From Nitrospinota bacterium (lineage in GTDB: Bacteria; Nitrospinota_A; UBA7883; JACRLM01), in contig JADGAO010000212.1 of NCBI GenBank assembly GCA_015231995.1, positions 1 through 5,504 of the forward strand: a stretch of DNA of 5,504 nucleotides. Direction: 5' to 3'. Below, in pieces: positions 3,731-5,504 of the stretch. The first letter of the stretch is position 1. Each line of letters begins with the position of its first letter. The notes beneath the pieces were generated by a model. That model had not been told where the DNA came from. It saw only the letters and a program-made list of their open reading frames with translations, and did no database searches. A program made the translations under genes and the position numbers.

Positions 3731-5335
3731 ATGATACAGATAAACAACATTACCAAAACCTACGGCAAGCAGACGCTGTACGACGACGTCACCCTCAGCA
3801 TAGGGTCGCGTGAAAAAGTCGGGTTCGTAGGGCGCAACGGAAGCGGCAAGTCCACGCTGTTCCGCCTGATACTTGGCGAGGAACAGCCCGACAGCGGAAT
3901 AATAAACATCCCAAAAGGGTACAGGATAGGCTCGCTCGCGCAACACCTGAAGTTTACAGAGAAAACTGTGCTTGAAGAGGTCGCCACAGCCCTGTCCGAG
4001 GACGAGATATACGACCATTGGAAAGCGGAAAAAATCCTTTCCGGCCTCGGTTTTAGCGAGGCGGATATGGAAAAGGCGCCGGAGAGTTTTTCCGGCGGCT
4101 ATCAGATACGGATGAACCTGGCCAAACTGCTGGTGCAGAACCCGCATATGCTACTGCTGGACGAACCGACAAACTACCTGGACATCGTCAGCCTGCGCTG
4201 GCTCAAAAGCTGGCTTCGCTCGTTCCAGGGCGAGGTACTGCTCATCACGCACGACCGTGGGTTCATGAACGAAGTGACCACCCACACGATGGGTATCGTC
4301 CGCAGGCAGATACGCAAGCTAAAAGGGGACGCCGTCACTTTCTACGAGACGCTGGATCACGAGGATGAAATCCACGAAAAGACGCGGCTCAACCAGGAGA
4401 AGCGGATAAGGGAGATCGAAGAGTTCGTGGCGCGCAACAAGGCCCGCGCAAGCTCCGCATCCCGCGCCCAGTCGCGCCTCAAACTGCTGGACAAAATGGA
4501 GCGGATCGAAAAGCTGGATCACGACGCGATGCTCGCGTTCCGTTTCCACTATGAAAAGTGCCAGGGTAAGACCGTGATGGAGGTCAATGATCTTTCCTTC
4601 TCCTATGACGGCAATCCTGATAACGCGTTGTTCAAGAATCTGACATTTTTCGTTGGCGCGCAGGACCGTATCGCCATCATCGGAAAAAACGGCAAAGGCA
4701 AATCAACTCTGCTCAACATACTCGCCGGCGAGTTGAAACCGGTTACCGGCGAAGTCAGCTCCCATCCCAATCTGAAGATCGGGCATTTCGGGCAGATGAA
4801 CATCCAGAGGCTCGACCCCGAATACAACATCCTTAAAGAGTTGAGCATGGCCAACCCGTCGCTCAACAACCAGCAACTGCGTTGTATCGCCGGAGCGATG
4901 ATGTTCCCAGGCGACGCGGCGGAAAAGAACATAAAGGTGCTCTCCGGCGGAGAGCGGAGCCGCGTCCTGCTCGGCAAGATACTGGCCAACCCCACGAACA
5001 TCCTGCTACTTGACGAGCCGACGAACCATCTGGACATGGAGTCTATCGAGGAGCTGACCGAACAGCTTGACGAGTACGAAGGGGCGGTCATCATCGTCAC
5101 TCACAGCGAAATGATATTGCGCGATATCGCCACAAAACTGATCGTCTATAACGAAGGCGGCGCTAGCCTCTTTTTGGGCAACTACGACGATTTCCTTGAA
5201 AAGATCGGTTGGGACGACGAGCCTAAAGCCAAAAAGAAAGAGGATAAGGGGAAGAAACCCGAAAAACAGGCAGAGCTGGAAGAGGCCCCCAAACCGTCAA
5301 AACCTGCTAAAAAACGGGATAGAGGGTTTGCGTAG
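3731..5335 (+). CDS. ABC-F family ATP-binding protein
   Basis: A cytoplasmic, non-transporting twin ATPase of 534 residues. ABC-F proteins bind the ribosomal E site and adjust translation or protect against ribosome-targeting antibiotics. Domain 1 has Walker A GRNGSGKST (34-42), signature FSGGYQ (120-125), Walker B LLLDEPTNYLD with Asp144 and Glu145, and His174. The charged helical linker typical of the family spans about 208-262, with the NKARASSASRAQSRLK tip. Domain 2 has Walker A GKNGKGKST (318-326), signature LSGGE (404-408), Walker B with Asp428 and Glu429, and His458. No membrane segment is present. A Lys/Glu/Pro-rich tail (about 495-534) ends the protein. All catalytic residues are present. 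The ATG fits the usual MIQINNITKTYG start, though its ribosome binding site is weak. The subfamily is not assigned, so neither resistance nor a housekeeping role is claimed. Confidence 0.95.
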   Translation: MIQINNITKTYGKQTLYDDVTLSIGSREKVGFVGRNGSGKSTLFRLILGEEQPDSGIINIPKGYRIGSLAQHLKFTEKTVLEEVATALSEDEIYDHWKAEKILSGLGFSEADMEKAPESFSGGYQIRMNLAKLLVQNPHMLLLDEPTNYLDIVSLRWLKSWLRSFQGEVLLITHDRGFMNEVTTHTMGIVRRQIRKLKGDAVTFYETLDHEDEIHEKTRLNQEKRIREIEEFVARNKARASSASRAQSRLKLLDKMERIEKLDHDAMLAFRFHYEKCQGKTVMEVNDLSFSYDGNPDNALFKNLTFFVGAQDRIAIIGKNGKGKSTLLNILAGELKPVTGEVSSHPNLKIGHFGQMNIQRLDPEYNILKELSMANPSLNNQQLRCIAGAMMFPGDAAEKNIKVLSGGERSRVLLGKILANPTNILLLDEPTNHLDMESIEELTEQLDEYEGAVIIVTHSEMILRDIATKLIVYNEGGASLFLGNYDDFLEKIGWDDEPKAKKKEDKGKKPEKQAELEEAPKPSKPAKKRDRGFA

Positions 5336-5362
5336 GCGGGGATTAGTGGCTCCGCTACGCAA
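5328..5362. terminator. Shared hairpin at the ends of two convergent genes
   Basis: TTGCGTAG at 5328-5335 and CTACGCAA at 5355-5362 are perfect reverse complements. Pairing extends inward past a bulged G through CGGGG (5337-5341) with CTCCG (5350-5354), including one G-U pair, around an 8-base loop. Each outer arm holds the TAG stop of one gene. There is no T-tract on either side, so it may act as a bidirectional 3'-end structure rather than a canonical terminator. Confidence 0.6.
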
Positions 5363-5504
5363 GCGTGATTAATGAGACTTCCGGGTCGCAGTTTATCCGT
5401 ACGGGCGCCAGCAGATGGCCGATTCCACGAGAAATATAGGTCACACGGTCGCCATCGCGCACAGGGCCGGACAGGTATTTCTGCCCGAATTTGGATGGTG
5501 TGAA
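5355..5504 (-). CDS. Metallophosphoesterase, C-terminal end (5' partial)
   Basis: The minus strand is open from the right edge to TAG at 5357-5355 and encodes 49 residues. The sequence contains YLSGPVRDGDRVTYISRGIG, then APVRINCDPEVSLITLA. This matches the conserved end of YkuE-type calcineurin-like phosphoesterases, which typically close with SGLY..G...lYVSRGlGt..PVR.n.PPEitl.TL. The metal-binding Asp/His/Asn motifs would lie upstream, outside the window, so activity cannot be judged. The gene converges on the ABC-F gene with a 19-base gap, and the two stops sit in opposite arms of one hairpin. The substrate is unknown; relatives act on lipids such as UDP-diacylglucosamine or other phosphoesters. 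The assignment rests on motif memory of a short segment. Confidence 0.75.
   Translation of the reverse strand, partial: FTPSKFGQKYLSGPVRDGDRVTYISRGIGHLLAPVRINCDPEVSLITLA

Overview
The window reads as a bacterial chromosome segment with an accessory edge on the left and ordinary housekeeping genes to its right. No rRNA or lineage marker is present, so the organism cannot be named. Lipoate-dependent metabolism, an exported c-type cytochrome with a classical signal peptide and moderately GC-rich codon use suggest a respiring Gram-negative bacterium; a deltaproteobacterial or Nitrospinota-like source is a guess.

Left (1-1450): the 3' part of an ATPase gene that runs in from outside the window. 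It has an ABC-type ATPase core (signature, Walker B and H-loop visible, Walker A missing off the left edge) followed by a TOPRIM/DUF4435-like nuclease domain. This is the architecture of OLD-type, often anti-phage, proteins. It ends 28 bases before lipA (lipoyl synthase, 1479-2348), an intact housekeeping gene that seems to have no promoter or Shine-Dalgarno of its own.

Middle (2349-3100): a perfect 12-bp inverted repeat lies against the ribosome binding site of a small zinc-ribbon gene of the FmdB family. It is followed by a probable 28-residue single-span membrane peptide gene and a clear intrinsic terminator. Next comes a 151-bp non-autonomous transposable element (MITE-like) with 15-bp terminal inverted repeats, a 4-bp AAAT target duplication and two internal hairpins that are complementary to each other. 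It lies just upstream of a secreted monoheme cytochrome c gene (3098-3487).

Right (3488-5504): tandem hairpins and a probable terminator close the cytochrome gene. A complete ABC-F ATPase (3731-5335), a ribosome-associated translation factor or resistance-type protein, follows. Converging on it from the minus strand is the C-terminal end of a metallophosphoesterase gene (5355-5504) that continues beyond the window. The two convergent genes stop with the same TTGCGTAG sequence, and the two copies form the arms of one hairpin.

The genes do not form one pathway. lipA, fmdB, the cytochrome and the ABC-F gene are separate units that share a direction. The points most worth following are the small transposable element, the accessory ATPase-nuclease abutting lipA, the micro-membrane-protein gene and the hairpins at gene ends.
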